Source of the DNA: CAYJFG01 sp964369405
Lineage (GTDB): Bacteria > Bacillota > Clostridia > Oscillospirales > Acutalibacteraceae
Assembly: GCA_964369405.1 (NCBI GenBank)
Contig: CAYJGB010000007.1
Span: forward strand, 23,423 to 87,422
Length of the DNA stretch: 64,000 nt
Direction of reading: 5' to 3'
The notes below the pieces were generated by a model, which was not told the DNA's origin, searched no databases, and saw nothing but the letters and a program-made list of their open reading frames with translations. Shown here one piece after another: positions 18,444-28,674 of the stretch; position 1 is the stretch's first letter, and every line of letters starts with the position of its first letter. The translations under genes and the position numbers were made by a program.

Positions 18444-18475
18444 ACCACAATCGTTTAACGGTTGTGGTTTTTTTG
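18444..18475 (+). terminator. terminator after rplL
   Basis: ACCACAATCG (18444-18453), loop TTTAA and CGGTTGTGGT (18459-18468), with one G-T pair, then a run of T. It closes the ribosomal protein operon. Confidence 0.88.
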
Positions 18476-18636
18476 CGGTGTCTATTGTTTGTACTTTATC
18501 TCACATTCTTCTCCCCTATCTAGTTTTTAGCAGAATAATACTGGTTGTATATATTGGCAATTTACAGGTTTATTTGTATGACAAAGTAAGTAAAATTATG
18601 CATACGAATTTTGGTTGAACAGTTTTTGAGATAGTC

Positions 18637-18790
18637 AAAAGGTGCTGTCGCACTTAGTGAATTGTTCGTCATATTATTCAAGTCCGTTGTAGGGACGAAA
18701 TTCATTATATTCAAAAAGAAAGAGGGAGCATATGGAATGCTCCCTCTACAAATACCTGTTACTATTCACCTTAGTGCGATAGCACCTTTT
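18637..18790. repeat. MITE-like element with terminal inverted repeats
   Basis: A 154-base non-coding element. Its ends (18637-18662 and 18764-18790) are imperfect inverted repeats sharing AAAAGGTGCTGTCGCACT. Inside are a TTCGTC...GACGAA pair and a perfect ten-pair hairpin (AGAGGGAGCA, loop, TGCTCCCTCT, 18721-18747). About 65 bases of its right part recur at 51211-51275. No transposase or clear target duplication is seen. It lies between the convergent rplL and lysC genes. Confidence 0.55.
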
Positions 18791-18816
18791 ATTAACTCTA
18801 TATATTTTTTTATCTA

Positions 18817-20022
18817 TTAACCAAAAAATTTATCGTGAATTGAACTTACAGCTAAATCTGCACTATCTTTATCTATTAATACAGAAACTTTTATTTCACT
18901 AGTTGAAATCATTTGAATATTTATTTGTGCATCATATAACGCTTCAAACATTTTAGACGCAACACCTGCGTGTGTTTCCATACCAGCACCTACAATAGAA
19001 ATTTTAGCTACATTATCATCGTATAAAACTTCTTTTGCTCCAATTGCTTTTACATAACTTTCTAGTATTTCTATAGTTTCGCTACCTTTATCTTTAGCTA
19101 CTGTAAATGTAATATCTTTTGTATTATCTCTACCTATAGATTGTAAAATTATATCTATGTTTATATCTTTTGCTGATAATTTAGTAAACATTTTAAACGC
19201 TAAACCTGGTTCATCAGGAATTCCTACTACTGAAACTCTAGCTACATCTGTATCTTTTGCTACACCACTTATTAACATTTTTTCCACTGTTGCCGCCTCC
19301 TTAACGATTGTACCAGGTGCACAAGTTAAACTTGATAACACCTCTAATTCTAAGTTATATTTTTTAGCCATCTCAACACTTCTATTGTGCAATACTTGAG
19401 CTCCTAAAGTTGCAAGCTCTAACATTTCATCATAAGAAATTTCATCTAATTTTTGAGCATTTTTTACTTTTCTAGGGTCAGCTGTGTATACACCTTCTAC
19501 ATCAGTATATATTTGGCATAAATCAGCACTTAATGCTGCTGCAATTGCAACTGCACTTGTATCTGAACCACCTCTACCTAAAGTAGTAATATCATCATAT
19601 TTATCAGTTCCTTGGAAACCTGCTACAATAATAATATTTTTCTTATCAAGCTCTCTTTTCATTCTTTCACCTGTAACGCATTTAATTCTTGCATTAGTGT
19701 GTGAAGATGTTGTTTCAAATCCTGCTTGCCACCCTAGTAAAGAAACTACTGGAAATCCTAATTTTTCAATTGCCATTGCAAGTAAAGAAATTGATATTTG
19801 CTCACCTGCTGATAAAAGCATATCTTTTTCTCTTTTAGAAGCTTTTGGATTAATCTCCTCAGCTTTTGCAATCAAATCATCTGTTGTATCGCCTTGGGCA
19901 GATACTACTACTATTACGTCATTGCCTTTTTGATAAGTATCTGTTACTATTTTTGCAACGTTCATAACACGTTGTGCATTAGCTACAGAACTACCTCCAA
20001 ATTTTTGTACTATAAGGCTCAT
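18817..20022 (-). CDS. lysC: aspartate kinase
   Basis: A 401-residue aspartokinase, the first step of the Lys/Thr/Met pathway. It starts VQKFGGSSVANAQR and has the kinase segment GRGGSDTSAVAIA and two ACT domains in the last ~140 residues (SVVGIPDEPGLAFKMF; KISIVGAGMETHAGVAS), which implies feedback control by amino acids. It lies downstream of hom and thrB on the same strand with a 107-base gap. AAAGGAGGT precedes the ATG. No lysine riboswitch is visible in that gap. Confidence 0.95.
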   Translation of the reverse strand: MSLIVQKFGGSSVANAQRVMNVAKIVTDTYQKGNDVIVVVSAQGDTTDDLIAKAEEINPKASKREKDMLLSAGEQISISLLAMAIEKLGFPVVSLLGWQAGFETTSSHTNARIKCVTGERMKRELDKKNIIIVAGFQGTDKYDDITTLGRGGSDTSAVAIAAALSADLCQIYTDVEGVYTADPRKVKNAQKLDEISYDEMLELATLGAQVLHNRSVEMAKKYNLELEVLSSLTCAPGTIVKEAATVEKMLISGVAKDTDVARVSVVGIPDEPGLAFKMFTKLSAKDINIDIILQSIGRDNTKDITFTVAKDKGSETIEILESYVKAIGAKEVLYDDNVAKISIVGAGMETHAGVASKMFEALYDAQINIQMISTSEIKVSVLIDKDSADLAVSSIHDKFFG

Positions 20023-20129
20023 AAAAGTACCTCCTTTTATATTAAACTGCCTAAACAGCTTTTAAAATACTATATAAATTAACTAGCCTATTAAATTGTA
20101 TATCGAAATATGAAAATTGTCAACTATGT

Positions 20130-21026
20130 TTAGTCTATTATTATTCTTGCACCTTTATTATCAGTATTTAATATCTCGAGTTTCCAATCGTTTAAACCTT
20201 TGTTTTTGATTGAATTTAGTGCATTATCTTCAAATGTATTAACTAGTTTATCATCTATAATTGATATTATTGAAGGTCCTGCTCCACTTATATATGTTCC
20301 ATAAGAACCTAATTCATAACTTGTTCTAAACACATCATCTAGCCCTTTAATGAATTTTTTTCTATATGGTTGATGTAATCTATCATCAACTGCAACTCTC
20401 AAGTTTTGAAGCGAACCAGAAAACAAGGATGCTGTTATAAGTGCTGAACGTGATAAATTGAAAATTGCATCTTCTTTTGAATATTCGCTAGGTAAAACTT
20501 GTCTTGCAAGTTCTGTTTTAAGCTCGAATGGTGGAATAAAAACAGCAAATCTAATATTTTCTGCTACAGGCACTGTAACTGAATATATTTTACCACCATC
20601 AATCGCAGACGTTACTAATCCACCTGTAAGTGCTGGTGTAGTGTTATCTGGATGTCCTTCTATTTTTAGAGCCATGTTTTCAAGCTCAGTGATTGTAAGT
20701 GGTGAGCCTAAAAATCTATTTGCACCTATCAAACCAGCAACTATACAAGCACTACTACTACCAAGTCCTCTAGTCATAGGTATGTTGTTTTCTTGTATTA
20801 TTTTAAGCCCCGATAATTTTTTACCACATTCATTATATAAGTATTCAGCAGACCAATAAATCAAGTTGCTTTTATCTGTAGGGACTTTTATATCATCTTT
20901 AGAAGATATATCAATTGTATCATATTCTTCCATCCACACTTGATTATACATAGTAAGTGCAATTCCCAAACTATCAAAACCAGAACCAATATTAGCACTA
21001 GTAGCAGGAACTTTAATTCTTATCAT
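20130..21026 (-). CDS. thrB: homoserine kinase
   Basis: A 298-residue GHMP kinase that phosphorylates homoserine for threonine synthesis. The N-terminal ATSANIGSGFDSLGIAL and the ATP loop PMTRGLGSSSACIVAGL are intact, and SGAGPSIISI is near the C-terminus. It starts two bases after the hom stop, so the pair is tightly coupled. Threonine synthase (thrC) is not in the window. Confidence 0.95.
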   Translation of the reverse strand: MIRIKVPATSANIGSGFDSLGIALTMYNQVWMEEYDTIDISSKDDIKVPTDKSNLIYWSAEYLYNECGKKLSGLKIIQENNIPMTRGLGSSSACIVAGLIGANRFLGSPLTITELENMALKIEGHPDNTTPALTGGLVTSAIDGGKIYSVTVPVAENIRFAVFIPPFELKTELARQVLPSEYSKEDAIFNLSRSALITASLFSGSLQNLRVAVDDRLHQPYRKKFIKGLDDVFRTSYELGSYGTYISGAGPSIISIIDDKLVNTFEDNALNSIKNKGLNDWKLEILNTDNKGARIIID

Positions 21027-21028
21027 AA

Positions 21029-22273
21029 TTATAATTCACCTATTCTAATTTTTGCTATAACTTTATTATCGTTATCTACAAACTTTTCAATTTTTTCAGA
21101 TATTGTTCCTACAGTTTCAACTTCTGTTACAAACGCAATTTCGTTTTTATCCATATTATTTCTTGTAAGTTTAGTAATATTTCCAAATATCTCTTTTGCT
21201 TGTTTTACTGCATTGTCACTATCCGCTACTATCGCTCTTATATACATCGCTGTTTTACTATCTTTATAATCTATTACGTAATTATCAAAGCTATCTTCCC
21301 AGAATAAATATTTTCTTGTATCGTAATGTTTTATACAGTCTAATACATCAGCTACTACAGCACTTGCTGTTGGCAACTTTCCTGCTCCTTTGCCGTAAAA
21401 AACTACATCTCCTGTTGAGTCGCCTCTTACTAAAACTCCGTTAAACACATCATCGATACCTGCAAGCTGACTGCTTTTATCTATCATCATTGGAGATACA
21501 AATATATCTATTTTACCATTTTCAAGCATTTTAACATCACCGATTAATTTTATAACACTGTTAAAAGATTCTGCATACTCTACATCTTCTAAAGTTATTT
21601 TTGTAATACCTTGTGTGTGTATATTATCTGGGTATACGTGTTTTCCAAATGCTAAAGACGCTAATATACATATTTTTCTTACTGCATCATACCCTTCAAC
21701 ATCTGCTGTTGGGTCTTTTTCAGCATATCCTAACTCTTGAGCAAGTTTTAATGCAACATCAAATTGCATTTGCTCATTTATCATTTTTGTAAGTATAAAA
21801 TTAGTAGTACCATTTAAAATACCTGCTATTTCAGACACTTCATTTGCTGCTAAACATTGACTGATAGGTCTTATTATAGGAATTCCACCTGCAACGCTTG
21901 CCTCAAACAAAAAGTTAACGTTTTTTTCTTCTGCTATTTTAAGTAGTTCTGCTCCTTTTGCTGCAACTAACTCCTTATTAGAAGTTACTACGCTCTTCCC
22001 TTTTAGTAAACTTCTCTTAACAAAATCATATGCTGGAGTTAATCCTCCTAGCACTTCTACTACTACAGTAACTTCATCATCATTTAAGATATCGTTAAAA
22101 TCTTTAGTAAATCTATCTACTAAAGGACTTTCTGGAAATTCTCTTAAATCTAGTATGTATTTTATGTTTATCTCTTGTTTTGCTTTCTTTGCTAGGCTTT
22201 CCTTATGCATAAGAAGTATTTCCGCTACACCACTTCCTACTACACCATGTCCTAAAATTGCTACTTCTACCAT
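21029..22273 (-). CDS. hom: homoserine dehydrogenase
   Basis: A 414-residue NAD(P)-dependent dehydrogenase that reduces aspartate semialdehyde to homoserine. It has the Rossmann start VAILGHGVVGSGVAEIL, the catalytic region GILNGTTNFILTKM and GYAEKDPTADVEGYDA, and a C-terminal ACT domain (last ~75 residues) for feedback by threonine. GAGGTG lies before the ATG. It is first in the hom-thrB pair, 114 bases after the penicillin-binding protein gene. Confidence 0.95.
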   Translation of the reverse strand: MVEVAILGHGVVGSGVAEILLMHKESLAKKAKQEINIKYILDLREFPESPLVDRFTKDFNDILNDDEVTVVVEVLGGLTPAYDFVKRSLLKGKSVVTSNKELVAAKGAELLKIAEEKNVNFLFEASVAGGIPIIRPISQCLAANEVSEIAGILNGTTNFILTKMINEQMQFDVALKLAQELGYAEKDPTADVEGYDAVRKICILASLAFGKHVYPDNIHTQGITKITLEDVEYAESFNSVIKLIGDVKMLENGKIDIFVSPMMIDKSSQLAGIDDVFNGVLVRGDSTGDVVFYGKGAGKLPTASAVVADVLDCIKHYDTRKYLFWEDSFDNYVIDYKDSKTAMYIRAIVADSDNAVKQAKEIFGNITKLTRNNMDKNEIAFVTEVETVGTISEKIEKFVDNDNKVIAKIRIGEL

Positions 22274-22387
22274 TGTAATACACCTCTATTTCAATTATTT
22301 ATAACAAATCACAATTAGTGGAGCGATAAAATTCCGCTCCTACTAATTTATATTATTTATACTGTATTTATACTGTGTTAATCTTAA

Positions 22388-24712
22388 CTACGCCACTGGA
22401 GCAAGCGTTTCTGGTGGTAATGTTACCGGAGGGACTGTTTCTGGAGGGGCTGTTTGAGTTTCTGGTTGAGTTTCTGGTTGAGTCTCTGGTTGAGTTTCTG
22501 TAGTTTCTTGATACTGTGTTGTTTCAGATTGAGTATCTGGTTGAGTTGGGTCATCATAAATATTATAACCATGGTTACCATAGCAGTACTCTGGCATATT
22601 ATTTTTATCGTAATACCCTAACTCTTTACTAGTGCATTGGTCAGTTGCTAACAGTCCAGTTTGTGTACAGAAATACGCTTCTTCAACATTTGGCGACAGT
22701 GCAAATTCTTTATACTCTTTATCCTCTAGATAGTGAGTCATCAATATTCTATATGTGTCTTCTGCCAAATATGAGCTACCAATAATCGGTGATGGGTTAT
22801 CATACCCTACCCATGTACCTAAAATAGCATAAGGTGACATTCCTATAAACCAGTGGTCTTTACCTTGGTCAGTAGTACCTGTTTTACCTATTGTATCCCA
22901 ACCACTAACAGCAGCACTATCGGCATTAGTATGGTCACCAGTAGCAACATTATAGTGTAAAAGTCTATTCATAATAGTAGCAGTTTCCTCTGAATATGCT
23001 TGAATTGGAATACTTTCTCTATTATCTAAAATAACATTGTCATCTTGGTCAGTTACATAGTAGTATGAATAACTATCATAAAATCTACCACCGTTACCCA
23101 TATATTGATATGAGCCTACCATTTCTCTTACAGTTGTACCACCATTTAAACCACCAATCGATAAACCGCCTAAGTTTTCAGCATCTTCAGTAGTTAAATT
23201 TTTAAATCCAGTTTTATTAATAGCTTGGTCATAAGCAGTTTTTGTACCAATTTGATTCATCATTTGCACAACAGATGCATTAAGGGAACGTTCTAATGCA
23301 TAAGGAAGTAAAATTTCTCCATAATAAGTTCCTGATACGTTTTTAGGTCCTTCTTCCCACGTGCCATACGTACTATTATACGACCATTTTTCCATAGGTT
23401 CATCATTTACAAATGATGAATAATTATAAAGCCCTTGGTCAATAGCAATTGGATATACAAAAGATGGTTTTATAGAAGAACCCGGTTGTAAAACAGAGTC
23501 ATTAGCTCTATCCCAAAGTAACATACCATCTTTTTTATTTCTGCTACCTACAGAGGCAATAATTCTGCCGTTAGGCTCCATCATCATAAATGCTATCTGC
23601 AAGTTAGGGTCACTTGGAGTTTCGATATTTAACACATAATCTTCTGCATATTCTTGCATATCTAAATCCATAGCTGAATATATTTTTAAACCCTCTGTAT
23701 ACATTCTTAGTGCTGCTGTATCTTCGCTAATATTATATTCTTCGGCTAAATCTTTTTGAACGTCTTGAAAAAGCATATCTATATACCAGTTTGGTATCTC
23801 ATCTTCCTCTAGCTCTTCTTCCTCTTCTTCTACATAACCTACGAATTCCATATTTTCTGATTCTTTCATAGCTTCATCGTACTCAGCTTTAGTAATCATC
23901 TCTTGGTCATACATTGCATCAATTACAATTTCTCTACGCTCTTTATTATTTTCTGGATATTCTAAAGGAGTATATGCTGCTGGATTTTGAGTAATACCAG
24001 CAATTGCTGCACATTGTGCAATACTACAATCTTCTATATCTTTACCAAAGTACAAGTTAGCAGCACTTTGAACACCTCTAGTACCACTACCAAAGTTTAC
24101 AATATTTAAGTATGCCTCTAAAATTTGCGTCTTTGTATATTCTCTTTCGAGGTTAATAGCTCTAAAAATTTCTCTTAGTTTTCTATTAATACTTACATCA
24201 TTATCATCAGTTATATTCTTAACTAGCTGTTGAGTAAGAGTTGAACCACCATAGCTATCAGAACCTGTAAGTAAGCTGATAACCGCACCACCAGTACGAA
24301 TTAAATCAACACCGTTATGCTCCCAAAAACGTTTATCTTCAATAGCTACAATAGCATCTATCATATCTTGAGGTATGTCTTTATAATCTACCCATACTCT
24401 GTCTTCTGTGCTATGAAGCGTTTCATATTCAACAGGGTTACCCTCATCATCATTAATGTAAATTACACTAGTAAGCTGAAGTTTAGTTGCAACCAAATCT
24501 ATACCAGTAGGCTCATTTGATAGTTGGAACAAATAAATTAAAACTGATATACCTAGAATAACTAACGAAACGATTAAAATAAATAAAACAGTAGAAACAA
24601 TGCCCCAAATTGAGCCAAAAAAGCCTTTGGCACTTTTAGTGGCAATAACAGCGCCATCAGATTTTCTTTGATTATTTTCATCTGTATATTTATTTATGTC
24701 GGTATTTCTCAT
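22388..24712 (-). CDS. class A penicillin-binding protein (PBP1A family)
   Basis: A 774-residue bifunctional peptidoglycan synthase. A cytoplasmic tail and one membrane helix (about residues 37-62) precede a GT51 glycosyltransferase domain (EDKRFWEHNGVD; GGSTLTQQLVKN). The transpeptidase domain has the SXXK motif in PGSSIKPSF, SLN in ERSLNASVV and KTGTTDQGKDHW. The C-terminal ~60 residues are a Thr/Gln/Pro tail with ETQP repeats like those in the amylase lipoprotein. AAGGAGGT precedes the ATG at 24712; an upstream in-frame start at 24742 is less likely. Confidence 0.94.
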   Translation of the reverse strand: MRNTDINKYTDENNQRKSDGAVIATKSAKGFFGSIWGIVSTVLFILIVSLVILGISVLIYLFQLSNEPTGIDLVATKLQLTSVIYINDDEGNPVEYETLHSTEDRVWVDYKDIPQDMIDAIVAIEDKRFWEHNGVDLIRTGGAVISLLTGSDSYGGSTLTQQLVKNITDDNDVSINRKLREIFRAINLEREYTKTQILEAYLNIVNFGSGTRGVQSAANLYFGKDIEDCSIAQCAAIAGITQNPAAYTPLEYPENNKERREIVIDAMYDQEMITKAEYDEAMKESENMEFVGYVEEEEEELEEDEIPNWYIDMLFQDVQKDLAEEYNISEDTAALRMYTEGLKIYSAMDLDMQEYAEDYVLNIETPSDPNLQIAFMMMEPNGRIIASVGSRNKKDGMLLWDRANDSVLQPGSSIKPSFVYPIAIDQGLYNYSSFVNDEPMEKWSYNSTYGTWEEGPKNVSGTYYGEILLPYALERSLNASVVQMMNQIGTKTAYDQAINKTGFKNLTTEDAENLGGLSIGGLNGGTTVREMVGSYQYMGNGGRFYDSYSYYYVTDQDDNVILDNRESIPIQAYSEETATIMNRLLHYNVATGDHTNADSAAVSGWDTIGKTGTTDQGKDHWFIGMSPYAILGTWVGYDNPSPIIGSSYLAEDTYRILMTHYLEDKEYKEFALSPNVEEAYFCTQTGLLATDQCTSKELGYYDKNNMPEYCYGNHGYNIYDDPTQPDTQSETTQYQETTETQPETQPETQPETQTAPPETVPPVTLPPETLAPVA

Positions 24713-25034
24713 AAAACCGACCTCCTTATAAAATAAAATCAATATAAATTTTTATATATTTAGAGTTAATTATACCACTATTTGAGAAAAAAATAAATAG
24801 ATTTTAACATTTTTTATAATTTATATGATTAAAATTAATAAACACGTCTAATTTTATACAATATAACTCAAAACTATTAATAAACTATTAAAATTATCAA
24901 CGTATGATTACAATTGTTAATGAAATTTTAATTTTAAATAATATAAATATTTTTACTTAATTACTATATTTTATACACATATTTACATTTTAAAAAAATA
25001 TAGGCATACATAACTGTACGCCCATAATTTATGA
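24713..25034. other. AT-rich intergenic region
   Basis: No coding sequence or stable hairpin is evident. A minus-strand TATAAT (24769-24774) is a possible -10 for the penicillin-binding protein gene, without a clear -35. The rest is runs of A and T. Confidence 0.4.
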
Positions 25035-25943
25035 TTAGTTTTTTATAAGTCTATTGACTTTTACTTTTTCTCGTGTTTCTTTTGTTTCTTCTCTTTTGGA
25101 CTCTTCTGGAAGTATCTCTTTTAAATTTTTAGTAACGTGTATTCCCTCGTACTTGATTTTAATTTTAATTCTACCGTCGTACTTTATATCACACATATTA
25201 CAATAAAAATCTGCTTTAAATCCTTTGTTTTTATTTAACCACACTGATTTTCTCTTTAAAAATCTACCACATTTGTTACATCTTAATTTTAAATACTCTT
25301 GTCTTATCAATGGATTGTTTATATCTGTTATAAAAGAATTTTTAAATGTAATTCTTTTATAAAATTCATCGTCAAAATCCTCTAAACTATCTATTAATAA
25401 CTGTTTACTATATGTTTTTTGAAAACACCATGCTGCAAGTGTACTATCTGATAACGCTCTGTGTAATTGTATGTTTCTAACATTTAGCGATAATAATAGT
25501 GCTGCTGTTGTAAGCCCTAATTGTTCTGATTTGTTTTCAATGTTCAAATAATTTTGACAATACTTTTGCAAATCTACATATTTATCGCAATTAACTTTAT
25601 TTCTATCTAATCCAAAATATTCGCAATTATCCACCAAAGTAACCATATCAATCTCGCCCCAAGACATAAGAGTGCAACCTTTTGTAAATCGTCCGAACAT
25701 TTTAAACGCATGTCCAAAACTCTTTGCACTTTGTAGCTCTTCGTTTGTGATATGTGTAAGTCTCTGGATATCTCTTTTTATTTTTTTTCCAACTTGTGGT
25801 TTTACTAAAATCGAAAATTTATCTACGATTGTTAAATCATGCGATAATTTAACTGCTCCAATTTCAATAATCTCGTTGAAAATTTTTTTCCTTTTATGAC
25901 TAAAGCTTCCATTCCATTCAAGGTCAAAAATAACAAATTGCAT
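25035..25943 (-). CDS. DEDDh 3'-5' exonuclease with C-terminal zinc ribbon
   Basis: A 302-residue nuclease of the DnaQ-like (KapD/ERI-1-like) group. Exo I is FDLEWNG (Asp7, Glu9), with downstream SWGEIDMVTL as Exo II and HRALSDS (His and Asp) as Exo III, so the metal-binding site is complete. After residue ~220 come two CXXC pairs (CNKCGRF; CNMCDIKYDG) forming a probable zinc ribbon, then a basic tail. The exact substrate (DNA or structured RNA) is unknown. It lies 19 bases after typA and is probably co-transcribed; the ribosome binding site is weak. Confidence 0.85.
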   Translation of the reverse strand: MQFVIFDLEWNGSFSHKRKKIFNEIIEIGAVKLSHDLTIVDKFSILVKPQVGKKIKRDIQRLTHITNEELQSAKSFGHAFKMFGRFTKGCTLMSWGEIDMVTLVDNCEYFGLDRNKVNCDKYVDLQKYCQNYLNIENKSEQLGLTTAALLLSLNVRNIQLHRALSDSTLAAWCFQKTYSKQLLIDSLEDFDDEFYKRITFKNSFITDINNPLIRQEYLKLRCNKCGRFLKRKSVWLNKNKGFKADFYCNMCDIKYDGRIKIKIKYEGIHVTKNLKEILPEESKREETKETREKVKVNRLIKN

Positions 25944-25962
25944 AATATAATAAATCCATTTC

Positions 25963-27780
25963 TTAATTTTTATGTTGTTTCTTCATTCTCAACTCTTTTT
26001 TAAGAACAATTTTTCTAAGTCTTATACTCTTTGGTGTAACTTCTACTAGTTCATCTTCAGCAATAAATTCTAAAGATTGCTCAAGGCTTAACACTGTATG
26101 AGGCGTTAATTTTAATGCATCGTCAGAACCAGATGCTCTAGTATTAGTAATATGCTTTTTCTTACACACATTAACTACTAAATCTTCTGCTTTTGGACTA
26201 GCTCCAACTATTAAACCTTCGTATACAGGAACACCAGGTCCTATAAATAATCTGCCTCTTTCTTGAGCTGCAAACAATCCATAAGCTGTAGAATCTCCTG
26301 TTTCGTGAGCTACTAACGAACCTTGATGACGACTTACAATATCGCCTTTATATGGTTCATAGCTATCAAACACATGGTTCATAATTCCGTTTCCGTTAGT
26401 ATCAGTTAAAAACTCGGAACGATATCCCATAAGACCTCTAGCCGGTATTTTAAACTCAATATGAGTAATACCAGATTCACGAGTACCCATATTAATAAGC
26501 TCACCTTTTCTAGAACCTAGTTTTTCCATAACAGCACCTACATAATTATCAGGTACTTCTATCATTAAACATTCGATTGGTTCGCATAAAACATCGTTAA
26601 TTCTTCTTGTAATTACATTTGGTCTTGAAACTTGAAATTCAAAATTTTGTCTTCTCATAGTTTCTATTAAAATTGATAAATGCAACTCTCCTCTACCAGA
26701 CACTTTAAATGTATCTGCTGATTCAGTTTCCTCAACTCTTAAAGCTACATTTGTTTCTATTTCTTTAAACAGTCTATCTCTAATGTTTCTTGATGTTACA
26801 AATTTACCCTCTTTACCTGCAAATGGGCTGTTATTTACCATAAACATCATAGATACAGTAGGCTCATCAATCTTTACAAACGGTAGTGGTTCAATATCAT
26901 CTACTGAACATACTGTTTCGCCTATATTAATATCTGCTATACCTGATACGCATACTAAATCACCAATTTTTGCAAAATCTGTTTCTACTCTTTTTAAACC
27001 CTCAAATTGATATAGTTTTGCTATCTTAATATTCTTTGTTCCACCGTCCAATGTGCATAAAACTGCACTTTGTCCACTTTTAACACTGCCTCTTTCTACT
27101 CTACCAATTCCTATTCTACCTACATACCCATCATAATCTATGTTAGAGAATAAAATTTGTAAACCTGCGTTTTCATCTCCTTTTGGAGTTGGTACTTCTT
27201 TTATTATAGACTCAAACAAAGGTTTCATATCTGTGCCTTTTTCAAAAGGCTTATATGATGCATAACCATCTCTAGCAGATGCATATACTACTGGAAATTC
27301 TAGTTGCTCTTCGTCTGCTCCTAGTTCAATAAATAAATCTAAAACTTCATCTATTACTTCTTCTGGTCTTGAGCCTTCTCTATCTATTTTATTTACTACT
27401 ACTACTGGTTTTTTGCCTAGTCCTAATGCTTTTTTTAGTACAAATCTTGTTTGTGGCATACAACCCTCAAATGCATCTACTAAAAGCAAAACTCCGTCTA
27501 CCATCATAAGTATACGTTCTACTTCTCCACCAAAGTCAGCATGTCCTGGAGTATCTACAATATTAATCTTTGTATCCTCATACATTACTGCTGTGTTTTT
27601 TGAAAGTATTGTAATTCCTCTTTCACGCTCTAAGTCGTTTGAGTCCATTACTCTTTCTTCTACTGCTTCATTTTCTCTAAAAATTCCACTTTGTTTCAAC
27701 ATTTGGTCTACAAGTGTTGTTTTACCATGGTCTACGTGTGCAATTATTGCTACATTTCTTACATCTAATCTTTGGCTCAT
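25963..27780 (-). CDS. typA: translational GTPase TypA/BipA
   Basis: A 605-residue ribosome-associated GTPase linked to stress growth and 50S assembly. G-motifs are AHVDHGKTTL, DTPGHADFGGEVER, NKIDR and YASARDG. Domains III and V and the TypA-specific C-terminal domain (SGSDDALKLTPH; IRLRK) follow. It has its own promoter, and the exonuclease gene lies behind it. Confidence 0.97.
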   Translation of the reverse strand: MSQRLDVRNVAIIAHVDHGKTTLVDQMLKQSGIFRENEAVEERVMDSNDLERERGITILSKNTAVMYEDTKINIVDTPGHADFGGEVERILMMVDGVLLLVDAFEGCMPQTRFVLKKALGLGKKPVVVVNKIDREGSRPEEVIDEVLDLFIELGADEEQLEFPVVYASARDGYASYKPFEKGTDMKPLFESIIKEVPTPKGDENAGLQILFSNIDYDGYVGRIGIGRVERGSVKSGQSAVLCTLDGGTKNIKIAKLYQFEGLKRVETDFAKIGDLVCVSGIADINIGETVCSVDDIEPLPFVKIDEPTVSMMFMVNNSPFAGKEGKFVTSRNIRDRLFKEIETNVALRVEETESADTFKVSGRGELHLSILIETMRRQNFEFQVSRPNVITRRINDVLCEPIECLMIEVPDNYVGAVMEKLGSRKGELINMGTRESGITHIEFKIPARGLMGYRSEFLTDTNGNGIMNHVFDSYEPYKGDIVSRHQGSLVAHETGDSTAYGLFAAQERGRLFIGPGVPVYEGLIVGASPKAEDLVVNVCKKKHITNTRASGSDDALKLTPHTVLSLEQSLEFIAEDELVEVTPKSIRLRKIVLKKELRMKKQHKN

Positions 27781-27826
27781 AAAATCCCTCTTTATTATTA
27801 TTAACTTTTTTACTTTCCAATGTTAC

Positions 27827-27855
27827 ATTGTATCATATCGTCTTACTTATTTCAA
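27827..27855 (-). promoter_or_regulatory. promoter of typA
   Basis: On the minus strand TTGAAA, 17 bases, TACAAT, with the -10 46 bases before the typA start. Confidence 0.65.
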
Positions 27856-27892
27856 TTTAATTTTAACAAGTTAATTATTATTTCTGTTTTAA

Positions 27893-27938
27893 ATAAAAAA
27901 ATACAGACTATACCTCTAAAAGCTGTGTATAGTCTGCA
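27893..27938 (-). terminator. terminator of the cyclophilin gene
   Basis: On the minus strand AGACTATA and TATAGTCT flank a 13-base loop and are followed by GTATTTTTTT. It lies 27 bases after the cyclophilin stop. Confidence 0.75.
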
Positions 27939-27964
27939 TTATATATACTCTTTTATCTAATTAA

Positions 27965-28486
27965 TCAGCATTTTTCTGGTTGTGGATACTCTACACCAAA
28001 AGTTTCTGCTGTTACATTTTTCATAATTTTATCATCTAATGGACAATCTCTAAAATCTGTATCGCATTGAGCTATTTCATTTACAACTTCTAATCCCTCG
28101 ATTACTTTACCAAACGCTGCATAAGAACCATCTAAATGTGGTGAGTTTTTATGCATAATAAAGAATTGTGAACCTGCTGAGTTTGGCATTTGTGACCTTG
28201 CCATTGATAATACACCCTCAGTGTGATTTAAATCGTTTTTAAATCCGTTTTGAGAAAACTCTCCTTTAATATTGTACCCAGGACCACCCATACCTGTACC
28301 ATCTGGACAACCACCTTGTAGCATAAAATGACATATAACTCTATGAAATTTTAAACCATTGTAATAACCACTGTTAACTAAACTTAAAAAGTTATTAACT
28401 GTATTTGGTGCAATTTCTGGATATAGTTCTGCTTTTATAACTTTGCCGTCTTCCATCTCTATTGTTACTATTGGATTTTTACTCAT
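27965..28486 (-). CDS. cyclophilin-type peptidyl-prolyl isomerase
   Basis: A 173-residue cytoplasmic cyclophilin that speeds cis-trans isomerisation at proline. Conserved parts are FHRVICHFMLQGGCPDGTG, GVLSMARSQMPNSAGSQFF and YAAFGKVIEG. There is no signal peptide. The frame is open from a GTG at 28495, but GAAAGGTG precedes the ATG at 28486. It is a single-gene unit with its own promoter and terminator. Confidence 0.95.
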   Translation of the reverse strand: MSKNPIVTIEMEDGKVIKAELYPEIAPNTVNNFLSLVNSGYYNGLKFHRVICHFMLQGGCPDGTGMGGPGYNIKGEFSQNGFKNDLNHTEGVLSMARSQMPNSAGSQFFIMHKNSPHLDGSYAAFGKVIEGLEVVNEIAQCDTDFRDCPLDDKIMKNVTAETFGVEYPQPEKC

Positions 28487-28525
28487 AATAATCACCTTTC
28501 AAAATTAAATTTATAACACTTTCTT

Positions 28526-28554
28526 ATTTTATACACTTTTAAAGATTAAATCAA
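28526..28554 (-). promoter_or_regulatory. promoter of the cyclophilin gene
   Basis: On the minus strand TTGATT, 17 bases, TAAAAT. It has the same form as the murI operon promoter. Confidence 0.55.
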
Positions 28555-28674
28555 TACTTTTTTTATATAATTCAAAGTTTATTTACAATTTAACAATTTT
28601 TTTTATTAATAAAATGTATTTTACCTTTATAATCTACAAATACTAAATATAAATTAAAAGAAAGGTGATGTATT

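Noticed and set aside
20023..20129. Lysine riboswitch before lysC
   Set aside because: The gap is too short and shows none of the conserved lysine riboswitch segments.
22313..22348. Inverted repeat AATTAGTGGAGCG...CGCTCCTACTAATT between the penicillin-binding protein and hom genes
   Set aside because: It has a one-base bulge and no proper T-run on either strand, so I do not call it a terminator; it may still be a weak one.
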